64,000 nucleotides of DNA, from contig JAUPFP010000051.1 in NCBI GenBank assembly GCA_036925085.1, forward strand, positions 496,001 through 560,000. Direction: 5' to 3'. The DNA is from Brachycybe producta. Taxonomy: Eukaryota > Arthropoda > Diplopoda > Playtdesmida > Andrognathidae. The notes beneath the pieces are model-generated. The model was not told where the DNA came from. It was given only the letters and a program-made list of their open reading frames with translations, and did not search any database. The position numbers were made by a program, and so were the translations under genes. Shown piece by piece: positions 32,254 through 42,748 of the stretch (positions are counted from its first letter, which is position 1; each line of letters begins with the position of its first letter).

Positions 32254-32593
32254 GTGTACTTGCGGCAAAACACCGTACACCACTACCGTGCCGCACGGTA
32301 GTTCGACGGTAAATTTACCGTTAACCACGGAGCAATGGACTGAAGCCCGTTCCTCACGGTAATTCACAGTAAAAATGCGGTTAACTGCGGTAAATTTACC
32401 GTTCACCACGGTACATTGGACCGGAGTTCGTTCCCCACGGTGAGTAACCGTAAATAAACGGTGAAACGGTGGTTTCTGCTGCTGTCCCACGGACCAAAGT
32501 CCGCACCCAGTGGCGTACTCGCACTGCACGATGATTCGACCGACTAAACGGTCGAATACACAGTAAATCACCGTGCGAGAGGCGGGGTACAGG
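32254..32593 (-). repeat. O2 leader fragment, palindrome-rich
   Basis: Non-coding leader of O2 on the minus strand, between the primer site and the O3 insertion. Contains CTACCGTGCCGCACGGTAG (32283-32301) and ACGGTAAATTTACCGT (32306-32321), with a second near-copy at about 32390-32405. The gag start that should follow is lost at the O2/O3 junction near 24845. Confidence 0.7.
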
Positions 32594-32611
32594 TACCAGG
32601 CGCCTCCACCA
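32594..32611 (-). other. O2 primer-binding site, tRNA-Ala type
   Basis: Minus strand TGGTGGAGGCGCCTGGTACC, two bases after the LTR end. It matches the complement of the tRNA-Ala acceptor end over TGGTGGAGG-GCC. Confidence 0.7.
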
Positions 32612-32613
32612 AT

Positions 32614-33064
32614 TGTAACATCCCACCGGACCGTTACAATAACACTATAAATTTGAACGCCGATGAAACACACACACGTAAAAACTTACCGTCGACCGGC
32701 TCCTTACGGGGATGGGACCGTACCCGTAGCCGCCTCTCCCACGGTGTTCCCGGAGACGTGTCGGCTCCTCGGAGCCACTCTCAATAGACACGGACGAAAA
32801 CCATGCCACCACGCCGAGAATATCCCGGTAGAACACCGGTTCTACCGCGAGCCGACACACGTACCGGCCGAAAAAAGTCGGTAAAGACGGTGGCGTTGAT
32901 CCCAAACCAGACAACCAACCCTCCGCGGTACTTCCCCAAAGAAATAGACATGAACACAAAGTATAAATTCGATGACACAGTGTTTAATTTACACTTTGAT
33001 GACAGATGTAGTGATGATTATATTTATTATATTTACAGAACTTGGCTGGGTAACTTCACCCAGC
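32614..33064 (-). mobile_element. O2 5' LTR, U3 truncated
   Basis: Minus-strand R-U5 and part of U3, ending GGATGTTACA at 32614. Closely similar to 16520-16970. It stops at CACCCAGC (33064), whereas the partner LTR continues with the U3 hairpins, so the outer part was lost at the boundary with the AT-rich block. U5 donor at 32689 (GACGGTAAGT on the minus strand). Confidence 0.85.
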
Positions 33065-33925
33065 ATTTGAGGTGCCCCCAGAGTTTTGAAATTTTGATAT
33101 TTTCAGGGTGGAGTGAAAAAACATATTTTTGAAAAATAAAAATAGAATACCTTGGACATGTTGTAGGTTGACTCTATAAGGAACCATGCATAATATTTTT
33201 TTTTTCTAATGTTTCATTTTGAGGTGCCCCCAGAGTTTTGAAATTTTGATTTTTTTCAGAAAAAAATGTCTATTTTTAATGATAAATATCTATAATCTAT
33301 GTTTTAAGTCTTAACAGAATACATGGGAACACATTTAAAAAGCACTTTGTAGTCTCACAGATGCCACACTAGATGCCCCACCTCCCACCTAATTTTCCCA
33401 GGTGGCTCTGCTCACTATAAACATCATCCGGGGGAGGCTTCTATTGCGTAAAAACATGCCTTCCTTTGAAACAAAACATGACTACAACACATAACTTGTT
33501 TGCAACTATTGTTTTTATGTTTCTTTCGATTACTATTAATAAAACAAAATAAAGAACATCCTATAATAATTACAAAAATGTATTTCATTTTTCATCTTTT
33601 TTTATTTCTAGGGCTTCTGGGGCACCTCAAAAGTCTAGATTAGGGCAGCTATAGTTTTTTTTATTCCAAATCTAGTTAGGAAACACGTTTTGTGACTATT
33701 CCATATGTTTTTTTTTGCATACTCAAAACAATATGATTTATAAAAAATTAATAGAAAATTGCAAAATTTTACAAATTTCGGATCATTGGGGGCACCTCGA
33801 AACTTAAATCTAGAAAATTGTCATTTTGCACCTTTAAATGTTAAATAGAAAGACAGCTTTTAGCAACTATTCCATTACAAAAATCGAAAAAAAGTCGTTT
33901 TTTATACATTTTCACTCCACACTAG
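33065..33925. repeat. AT-rich block with four GGTGCCCC-type repeats in inverted pairs
   Basis: TTGAGGTGCCCCCAGAGTTT occurs at about 33066 and 33216 in direct orientation; GGGGCACCTC and GGGGGCACCTC occur in reverse at about 33618 and 33787. GGAGTGAAAA at about 33110 is also mirrored at about 33910. No open frame. It is probably a fold-back or MITE-like element or nested copies of one; I cannot define exact ends or a target duplication. Confidence 0.55.
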
Positions 33926-35560
33926 TGGAGAGCGCAGGAGAGTTGAGCGTAAACAGACCACACGGAGGTATTCGATGTCTTCCTTCTCGTGAATTCAATC
34001 CTTTTTTGCCTGGCGTGCAACAGCCTGTTGTTGCAACCGTTGCTGCTTTTTGAGGGGGGTTGGGTATTGATACACCTCCCAAACATTTTCCTCTTGGTGC
34101 AGCTCCACCAGGAATCATCTGTCAAGAGGCAAGGCTGTCCTTGAACTCTCGAGTGACACCCGACGCCATCGTATTGATGTTGATGCGGTCCTCCCACTCC
34201 TCACAGTAGTGTTTTGATGTAGTGACATCAATAGGAACGATGCTACTAGGAACATCAGGCTTCCCTTCACGGCCGACATTAGCTGGGCGTCTATGGTAGA
34301 GTCGAAGGCACTTCTTTCCGCACTGGTAGAAGTTCTCTGACTCGGAGCGGCTTCGACATTGCGATGCGGTGACAGGTGACTCTCTTCTTGTTGCTGGCTC
34401 GCTGGTGGCTCCCGCCACTCATTCGTAAGTTGTGGATGCAGGCAAGAGTGGTTCAACGGTGCCCACCATTCCACTCATGGTGTTGTTATCACTGGAGGGG
34501 GTAGAAGACATTGTTCTACTACCTCTCCATGATCCTCCACCTTGCAATGGAACACCTTGCTCTAATTGAGGGTGGGGGTTGTCCCACCAATATTGACTAT
34601 TGAGAGGTGTTGATTCAATTTTCTTAGAGGCAGGTTCTTGTTTATTATTATTTACTTTTTTGTTTGCTTGAAGAGTCCTGGGGAAGAAGGGCCATTATTT
34701 TCTTGCACCGAGGTGTGAAATTGGCCATTAATTATCTCCCTCTCTTTAATGTCTTTCCCAAAAGAAAATATAGACTGGTCAGCAAGGTCACTAATGTTGT
34801 GACTATTGTGACACTATTTGTTTGTGATTTAGAGGGTGTTGATTCCCCAAAAAAATTACTATTTAATTGAGAGGGTGACAGGTCCCGAAACTTTTATGAT
34901 TTAATTGATAGGTGTCAGTTCTCAAAAAATATCTTTAGTCTTTTCTTTTGTGTTTTTTTTTTTGAAGTTTCATGAGTTGTGCATCGATCTGGCCCCCAGA
35001 CGTAATGTTCTCTTTGAACTTTGTTTTTCTCTGTTAACTGTTGGGGTCATTGATATCCATCCATAGTAAGGGAACATGGTGTTTTTTCTTTAATGTCCCT
35101 TTTATGGTACTTCTTTTTCGTTTTTTTGGATATCCTTGACTTGGTTTTGTTGTTGTCTCAGGTGCACCACGTGGTTGATAGCTGTTTTGAAGCCACATTT
35201 TCTTATTGAAGTTATTTACGTGGTTGCCAATATGCAAGTATTGGTGGCCATGTTGGAAAAGTTAAAGTTGTGTAGTTTTTGTAGTTTTGTTGAGTTTTGG
35301 TATTATTTGAAAGTGTTTTAGTGGAGTTGTTGATGTTGTGGGTTATTTATTTGTTGGGGGTCCTTTTATCCCCTCCCCACCTCTTGACAACTGTCCTCAG
35401 TTGTTCCTCTCAAATTCCTCTTGTCATTTTTCTATTGTTTTTATTTGATTATTTGTAGTAATCTATGGCCATAGATTAAACACTAATGGATTGTTTACTT
35501 TGTCACATTCAGGTTCTTGCTAACATTGGTGGTCAACTGCACATTGTCATCACTTCCGGA
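33926..35560 (-). mobile_element. Family G copy 1, 3' part: non-coding plus an unassigned ORF
   Basis: On the minus strand this follows the family G protease. It matches the region after the protease in copy 2 (50517-50992 and 51810-52340): GGACAGTTGTCAA, ACGTCTGGGGGCCAGAT, TTCACACCTCGGTG and TGGTGGGACAACCCCCACC. No RT, RNase H or integrase motif is visible in either copy. An open stretch at about 34500-34120 encodes residues with YQCGKKCLRLYHRRP and CEEWEDRININTMASG; I cannot assign it. Confidence 0.6.
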
Positions 35561-35589
35561 GCAGAGGTCTTAGATTTTCCCAGAGGCAC

Positions 35590-36150
35590 TGGTAGATATA
35601 TCAGGAGCCTTTGAAGAAGTCTCTCCCAGAGCCCATCCGATGTGCGCTTGGGTGCATTTCTGTCGGAGCATGGACTCGAAGAGGTCGTCCTCTAAGTATA
35701 CTTTATTTGTCGCCATGGACACAGCAAGGTGCAGAGCTTGGCCCAGATCTCGGCCTAAGATAGCCTTGGTCTAGCCGGCAATCACCAGCAGATGCCCCTG
35801 CACAGTGTGGGTGCCTAGTTGAACAGTTGCGGCAAGTCGTCCCACCACAGTGATCTGCAGGCCTCCCACCCTTTGAATGTCATTTAGGACCAGCACAGTC
35901 TCGATCTCGAACTTGTGTTTTTGTGCAAGTGTGACTGTAATGATGCTGCTCATAGCTCTGGTGTATTTTTCGTTGATTGTGACGGCGATCCGGATGTTAC
36001 TGTTCCTAGCATCATCATCGCCAACTTCCTGAGGTGAACAGCTGTTTACCAGCTGGTCTTCATGAGTCTCTCGCAGGAGGAGTGGCCCTTCGTCGGTGGT
36101 TTGGTGGCTGGAGAAATGACGGCTACCATTTTGTTCTCACGGCACCCTTC
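35590..36150 (-). pseudogene. Family G copy 1 protease
   Basis: Retropepsin-like region of a second LTR element family. The minus-strand translation has ITVVGRLAATVQLGTHTVQG-HLLVIAG, then a G/D-LG-ALHLAV block and ATNKVYLED-LFES, matching copy 2 at 50070-50515 over most of its length. The active-site DTGA is lost in this copy (it reads a different sequence ahead of MSSIITVTLAQ), whereas copy 2 keeps LVDTGAQ. Stops interrupt it. Confidence 0.65.
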
Positions 36151-36359
36151 TACTACCACAAATGTTGTAAGGATGTTGAGCGTGTCCTGCCAGGTGATCA
36201 GATCGTCCGATGTCCACATACATTCGGGAGCTCAGTTGATCACATGAATCAGTACCATCTCAGAATCGTCGGAACTGTTGTTGTCGGGTTTTTCAGAAGG
36301 TGGTGCTGTGGCGGTCGGAGCTGCTGCTAGGGGGATCTGACAAATTTGTCCTCTAGTCG

Positions 36360-37699
36360 AATGAGTATGAACTCAGTTCCGTTCACTGTGATGTCGTCCA
36401 CCTCAGGCACTTTCTCCGTTGTGTCATATCCGGTCATCGGTTCTCCAAACTGCTTTATTCGGCACTCACGGAGAAAATGCCCCAACTTCCCACAATTTTA
36501 ACACATTGACTTGCTCTTGTCAAATGTGTGTGTGGTGTCTTGTTGGATGTCTGTTGTAGAGTGTCATCCCGGATTTGCCGGTGCAGTTTGGCTAGGCCGT
36601 TTATCATGACTAGACTAATGTATAGTGTCTTTAGAGTTGGCGGCTGCTGCCTGTTTTTTTGTCGTTCTTCGATGCTCTTTTACTAGCATGTGGATCAGCT
36701 GCTGCTTTGGGTTCCATCGGCCATTTATTCAAGGAGTGCAAAACCACCTCCATACTGAGGATGGCATTCTCAAAGGCCTTGAGCGATGTCGTCGGTGCAT
36801 GATAGATGGCATTCTGGATGATTAGGTGCAGAGCACTGTGCAATTAACTAATGTGCAGCTGGTTGTTTGCTCAGCCACATACGGGCAGCCCCGGTGAGGC
36901 ACCTAGCGAGAAACTCCTTGTGCTGGTTGGTCCAGTCGTACAGGTGGGCCACTTCCTCGATTTCTTCCAGGAAATGACGGAAACCTGTCAATCTATCAAA
37001 TTTTTGGATTGAGTCAGCTGGGTGGCGACGATTATACTTCTTATTGAAGTCTTCAAGTGAGTTCTCCCAGTTTGCATCGGTGCTGCTCCTCATGGTGGAA
37101 ATCGTGGTGCGTAAACTGAAAGGCCTTGTATCAGCTCTTGGTTCTGAGCTCGATCTTGCTGTCGTTCCGGGGGTTTCAAGTGGGGACCACTACGTGCAAC
37201 CCGGGCAAGATAGTGTTGAGATTCAGCATGTGTCATATTCGGTAGTGCATGTGGTTGTTCCGCACTCTCGTCTCTACGGCATAGACCATCTGACTTGTCT
37301 CGACGTGATTGTTCATTTACTCACAGTGTATAGGCAATCAGCGTGACACTTCAGATAGTGTGGTGCGTGGTGTGTAGTGTATGTCATGTCGATCGTTTAA
37401 CATCTCATGGTGCTCTTCGTAACCATAATAGGGAGTTGCGAAGGCGTCGGAGTTGTTACGATGTCGGTGTGTGCATGTTGTTTGTCGTGGTGAGTACGTG
37501 AATCCCGGTCAGCCTGGGCTTTGGCGAGGCTGGACACTTGCATTGTCAGCATGCCCAGTTGTGAAAATACCTCGTAAAGGCAGCAACCGACAGGTTGTGG
37601 CAGTGGTGTCGCATCGTCAATGATGGGATTATCATGTGAATTCTCATGAGAACCTCGGTGATCAATCAGGTTGTCAGAAAATCCGTGTGCGGCAGCCAT
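36360..37699 (-). pseudogene. gag: Family G copy 1 gag with zinc knuckle
   Basis: The open frame starts with MAAAHGFSDNLIDHRG at 37699. A capsid-like part reads FLEEIEEVAHLYDW and LARCLTGAARMWLSKQ near 36880-37000. Further on, a zinc knuckle can be read in one frame near 36446-36497 as C-stop-NC-GKLGHFLREC, so one codon is now TAA. Many stops and frameshifts. It is clearly gag-like but distinct from family O. Confidence 0.65.
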
Positions 37700-38569
37700 G
37701 ATTTGTGATGTGGCGTGTATGGTTATTGTGGTGTGTATATAGGGTGATGAACGAGTCTGGCGAAGTTCAGGTCAGTGTGTGCAGCTCCGAGGGTTCTCGA
37801 GTACACTCTGAGCAATGCTTGTCAGTTCTGGATTGATGTCCAGTATGAGGTGACTAGTTCAATCCGTAGCATTGTGGATTTGTAGGTCAGTGTCTGTTTT
37901 AAAGCCTTGTTAATCACCAAACAATGATGCGGAGTTTGATGAAGAACATACTTTAAAATTAAAATAAAAGGTGGAGGGTAGTAGGGATTTTGAGAGACAC
38001 GCATTTCTCTTTGTATAGACAAGTAGATAAACTTTGTTTACTTAACGCACAATTATATGGAGTTTTGACTAAATAAACACATCTCGGAGTTTGAAAAAGG
38101 GATGTGTCTGAGGTTTGCCTATTTACCAACCAATGATACGGATGAGGGTCAAATAGGGTGATCCTCAAAGAAAGAATGAAACATGGAGGTCCAAAGAAAC
38201 TGATGCCAAGGTGTTGCGCACGTGCTTAATGGATGTTGATACAACAGTTCTTATGGAGCTCGGTGCTTCTTACGATGAAAAGAGGTTCTATCTGGCAGTC
38301 CGTTCCTCCGTATTAGTTTTCTCTACTTCGACGTGGACAGGAGAATAGAATCGTGTGGTCGACTGTGATGTGTGTGATCACAAAGTCTCTCAAAACACAA
38401 TTCAACAAAATCGGCGCCACGCGGTCGACCATTGATGTGATCGCTGGTCTCTTTCAACACGTGACTCCTACATGAAAAAGACAGACACAGGATTGTGAAT
38501 CACAATCACGAAACTTAAGACGATGGACATCTTCTGTAGACCGATCAGAGAAAGAAAAATGGAGGCATA
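37700..38569 (-). other. Family G copy 1 leader, non-coding
   Basis: About 870 bp between primer site and gag with no convincing ORF. Contains partly repeated words (AATGATGCGGA at about 37923, AATGATACGGA at about 38133). Nothing else recognised. Confidence 0.5.
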
Positions 38570-38585
38570 CCCTGCACCTCCACCA
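38570..38585 (-). other. Family G primer-binding site, tRNA-Ala type
   Basis: Minus strand TGGTGGAGGTGCAGGG, two bases after an LTR end CTCACA. Matches the complement of tRNA-Ala at 15 of 16 positions. Same primer class as family O. Confidence 0.65.
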
Positions 38586-38587
38586 AA

Positions 38588-38807
38588 TGTGAGCTTTGAT
38601 ATGATGACCTCATGGATAATTACCAATCCATTGTGATGTTTTTCTATAACTCGTTTCTTCTCTTGATTATGCGGTGACCGTACATAGAAGATTCGAGTTT
38701 CAGAAGTAGTCGGATGGTGATAGATTGTGATCATCCTTCTGTAAAGGGGTGTGGTCTGCTCAGAAAGATGGTGACCATCTCTTCTGGTCGTCATTGGTGT
38801 ACATCTT
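38588..38807 (-). mobile_element. Family G copy 1 5' LTR remnant
   Basis: The minus-strand LTR 3' end (ATCAAAGCTCACA) is defined by its position two bases before the primer site. The upstream limit is not clear; LINE sequence begins by about 38820. No second LTR copy was found for comparison. Confidence 0.45.
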
Positions 38808-38819
38808 CCTTTTCGGTGG

Positions 38820-39288
38820 TTGCAAGATGTTGCTCCTTCGGGAGCAGACCAGTAATTTTTGTAGGTGATAGTAATGTCAAAAGGCTTGATAAGTGAGTGG
38901 TGGGTGAAGATAGAGGATAAGTGAGTGTAGCTTGTTTACCAGGAGCTCAGATTAAAGATGTTAAGGAACATATCACGAGAATGGTATGTGGGGAAAAAGC
39001 GGAGGAGGTCTTAGTTGTTCTGCAAGTGGGCGCTAATGATGCGTGTAGACAGTTTGGTGGGGAAGTTTTAGATGGGCTAGCTGACTTAGCAAAGCATACT
39101 TTATGTTGTAGGGCTGGAGTTACTGTTGAAGTTAGTGCTATTCCTGAGAGGTGGGATAGGGGAGATATAGTTACTCGTAAGGCACGTTATGTAAATGAAC
39201 TATGCTCAATTTTGGGGGTTCCTGGAGCAGGGATGGGGTTAATTTTAATTACAGGGCTGGTAGGATTGTGTGTAAAATGATAGGTGAT
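38820..39288 (+). pseudogene. LINE-1 (CR1/L2-like) ORF1 esterase-like fragment
   Basis: The plus-strand translation contains PVIFVGDSNVKRLDK, VACLPGAQIKDVKEHI, LVVLQVGANDA and VTVEVSAIPERWDRGD. The GDS and GAND blocks are those of SGNH/GDSL-type esterase domains found in ORF1 of CR1/L2-type LINEs. One in-frame stop after LDK. It is interrupted at 39288 by O4; the LINE continues at 45177. Confidence 0.7.
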
Positions 39289-39966
39289 TGTGACAACTCA
39301 GTTGGCGAGGCCGTGTTGCTCCTTCTTTAATTAGACGAAGCAATTCTAAATCCTGTTGTTGTCTGCTAGGCTGCTATAGTAGGCAGCCCGGCAGACGACA
39401 TAAACTCCAGATAGGGAAACTGTCAATCCTAAGGTGAAGCAGCCTGGGGGTACTTAATGGCAAGGCAGCCATTAAGGAGGGACAGTGTGTTGTTGCCTGA
39501 AAGCGTGAGAGGATGTGTTGCTATGTGGTTGTGCATGTGTGAATGGCATCCAAGATGGCCACCATGTTCAGCATATTTGTTTATCTTTGAATAAACCTTT
39601 ATCTTTTATTTTACTTTACACACACTTTTGTCCGTGTCGTAATTTTCTGGGGAAGTATCCGCGGGGAGGGTGGGGGTTCTGGTGGGAATACACCGACCAT
39701 CACCGTCCTGTATTTGTCGTTTCGGCCGGTGCTTCGTGCGCGGTTCCACAGTAGGATCTATCGGAGGTCTACCATGGGTTCTTCATTGTTTCGGCGGGAA
39801 TCGACCGTCGATTGTCGGTGAATGTGACTCGACCGGCATCACCCAGGGACCGGACGTACAAGAGGGCAGTCCGCGCTTCGATCCCGGTCTCCAAAGGAGG
39901 CAGGAATAAGGTGAGATGAAGAAGTTTTGCCTGGGTGTTGCGACGGACCCAAGTCTGGTCATTACA
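39289..39966 (+). mobile_element. O4 5' LTR (TGTGACAAC type), 678 bp
   Basis: TGTGACAACTCAG to GGTCATTACA. Hairpins near the 5' end (GTTGTCTGCTAGGC with GCCCGGCAGACGAC; TAATGGC with GCCATTA). C-AAGATGGCC box at 39551, AATAAA at 39590-39595, R motif TTTTGTCCGTGTC, then a G-rich block (GGGGAGGGTGGGGG, about 39662-39676). U5 donor AATAAG then GTGAG at 39911. Confidence 0.85.
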
Positions 39967-39968
39967 AT

Positions 39969-39985
39969 TAGTGGAGGCGCCGGGT
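39969..39985 (+). other. O4 primer-binding site, tRNA-Ala type
   Basis: TAGTGGAGGCGCCGGGT two bases after the LTR. Compared with the tRNA-Ala complement TGGTGGAGGTGCCGGGG it differs at three positions. Confidence 0.65.
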
Positions 39986-40047
39986 AGTGCCACCGCTGCC
40001 GCTCTTGACGGTCGAAAGACCGTAGAAACTGTTTGACACTGCCGGGC

Positions 40048-40830
40048 ATGGACTTTGTCTATGGTACAGCGGTGGTAAACAGTTTTGACCGTGAGCTTTA
40101 CCGGTAGATTGGTAGTAAACCGTGGGGCACGGACATTTGTCCGTGGGACTATGGTTGAAACCAGTCTATGGCCAAGTTTACTTGTAGTATACCGTAGAGC
40201 ACGGACCGTTGTCCGTGGAACTACAATAGAAACCGGTTCACGGTCAGGGTCGGTAAACCGGAGTTGTTAGTATGCAGGTAGCTCGGTGGTTTACCATGCA
40301 CGACCGGTAGAACACAGTAAAAAAAGACTTTTTATCGCAAGTAGACAGTTTAATATGGACTTTTGTCCGTGTAACACCGGCCGAACATGGTAAAAAGGGA
40401 GTTTCACCATTGGTGGATGGTAGATTACTAACCGTTGTTCGTGTATCTCTGTTCTAGGACGGTGAAAGTTACTCCAACCGTAAATCTAACTGTGGGACAT
40501 AGACCGTTGTTCGTGATACCGTGGTTGTTTGCGGTTTTACCGGTGTTTGACAGTGTATTGCGAATTTTTGTCCGTGTATCACCGGGCAAACACGGTAAAA
40601 AGGGAGTTTTACCATTAGTAGATGGTGAATTGCGGACTTTTGTCCATGCATCACTGGACGAACAAGGTAAAAAGGTAGTTTCACCACTAGTAGACAGTGG
40701 TTTACGGACCATTGTTCGTTAATCTTTCTTTCAAAGACGGTGAAAAGATACTGCAACCGTATAAATACTGTGGAACACGGACGGTTCTACCGTTGTTGGA
40801 CGGTTATTTCTGGACTTTGGTTCGTGATTT
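40048..40830 (+). repeat. O4 leader: hairpin array homologous to O1
   Basis: About ten GGAC-loop-GTCC type units, for example CACGGACATTTGTCCGTG near 40130, CACGGACCGTTGTCCGTG near 40200, and TTGCGGACTTTTGTCC near 40632. Several are decayed. Each is followed by an ACCGG- or ACC-type word as in O1. Confidence 0.75.
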
Positions 40831-40926
40831 CACCAGACTACAAGATAGATTCTCTCACCTACATTTGGTGGCCATTTCTGTCTGCGTTCGCATGGTAGAA
40901 ATCGGCTTAAACCACGTTTTCTCCGA

Positions 40927-42502
40927 TGGTAGGTTGTGGTAACGGTGTAGGCGAGGAATTGGAGTTATGTTCCCACACCATCGGCCTTGGTATTTGGCAG
41001 GAGGAAACAGTTGTTCCGGGGAAGAAGGTGCCGTAGGGGTTTCCCTGCTGACGGACCTCTGTACGGAGACTTTGTGACAGTGCAATCGCACCATGGAGGC
41101 ATGGTCACCAACGAAGCACCATAGGATGGTGATGAAGGGGTTGTGAGGACCCCAGCAGAGACAGGCACGTGGCCTTTGGCTGGTGTCCTGGCCTCCACTG
41201 CCACCGGTCCGGTTGGATGCAGTGGGGAACTCTTAAGTGAGTTGGTGGAGACTCTGTTGGGTAGTCCAAAGGACACAGAGTCGTTGTTGACATCGTGGTC
41301 CGAGGAACAACTCCTAGCTGTTGCCAGGGGTTAGACGACTTGCGGAAGCAAGAATGTCTGCCCCAGGGGATCCAAGGGATCCGGAAAGAGCAACCGCAGT
41401 TCACACTGTTGGCCATGCACCCGAGGGGTGTACGGAGGGAGGTGCCACCGGTTTCGACCGGGCGGATACCTCCAGGGAGAACTTGGACTGCTCCTATGGG
41501 AGTTGGTCACGGAGTTCCTCCGCCCATTCAGCGGCCGAGGGTACACTTGGTGGAACCCACATAAGCTGAGCTTGATGCTGAGACTTTGGGGAACCGGAGC
41601 AGGGCACCACGGCCGGTTAGTACCGTGCCATGGACGCCTGCTCCGGCCATCCTGTCGGAGATCCAGGCGTTTGGGTTTTTCAACCCATTCCACTTGTTTA
41701 TTCGGTTTGATGGACGAGAGGACATGACGCCTTTTCTCCAACAGTTTGAAGCCAAGGCTCGGGCTCAGCACTGGACAGATGAGGCTAGGTGCAGTTTCTT
41801 CACGTACCTGCTCGACGGCCCGGCTGAGGAATACTACACCAGTTTGGTGGAGTTTCAGCCGGACCTGACCTGGCCATAGGTAAAGGAGGCCATGTTCCAG
41901 CATTTCGGGACCAAGAAGGTCAAGAAGGCCTGTTTCGATCGGTTCGAAACAATGGTGCAGGGGCCGACCGAGTTCCTCCAGGCGTTATACTGGTGCTTTA
42001 CTGAGCTAGCAGCACGAGTTTCTCCTAATGAGGATGAGTCTTGTTGACTCTGCCGATTTGAGAAGACACTGCAGCCGGCGATCCTCAGACCGCTCTGGGG
42101 ATCGAAGGCCAAAACGGTACGGGCATTCACCACTGAGGCAATGTTAGTCGAGGCCGACATGCTGATGGTGGGTGAATTGCCTGCCCGTACCTTGATGGTA
42201 CCAGAGACCAAGACTACGGTCAAGGCCTCCGGTGCTGTGGCACAGCCCAATGGTTCTGCTAAGTCTTCCTCCAACCCTTCGGGTGCGAAGGTGACTGTTC
42301 CGTCCAATGCAGACGGACCAGACAGAAGAAGGGTAATAAGACTAAGCGACAGAGCCAGGGTGGAAATCAGTCCACAGCAGCACCATCTGGTGTTCGCCAA
42401 ACGGCTGGAGGTGGAGGTCCCACACAGAAGCAACCTGATCCATGTTACAAGTGCGACCAAATGGGTCACTTGAAGAAGGATTGTCTGAAGGCAATAACCT
42501 GA
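40927..42502 (+). pseudogene. gag: O4 gag with intact-looking zinc knuckle, many breaks
   Basis: ATG at 40927 by alignment with O1. Capsid-like domain: EIQAFGFFNPFHLFIRFDG, FFTYLLDGPAEEYYTSL, ESLQ-type block reading FLQALYWCF. The zinc knuckle CYKCDQMGHLKKDC lies near 42440-42485. Stops and frameshifts at about 41333, 41877, 42046 and 42060, and others between. It keeps the 61 bp missing from O1. Confidence 0.8.
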
Positions 42503-42748
42503 GGACAGGTTGCTAGGGTGACACCTAGCAGAAGCCAGGTGGTGCTTATGGCACGGGTCTTGTGTTGCTAAGTAAGTCCGGTGATGTGGTACATGCCGGG
42601 TCTTGCACCCGTAGTACTGCAGGGCCGTGAGTATCTGTCCACCGTGAATGATGGACAGATGTTCTATCTGCCTGTTGCCAGAAACGATGGTGCGCCATTG
42701 TTAAACCGGCACCGGTCGCTGCAGAACTGAGCTGCAGTCGACCAGGGG

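Noticed and set aside
35016..35237. Short ORF antisense to family G non-coding DNA
   Set aside because: No counterpart in copy 2 (50517-52340); frame not conserved.
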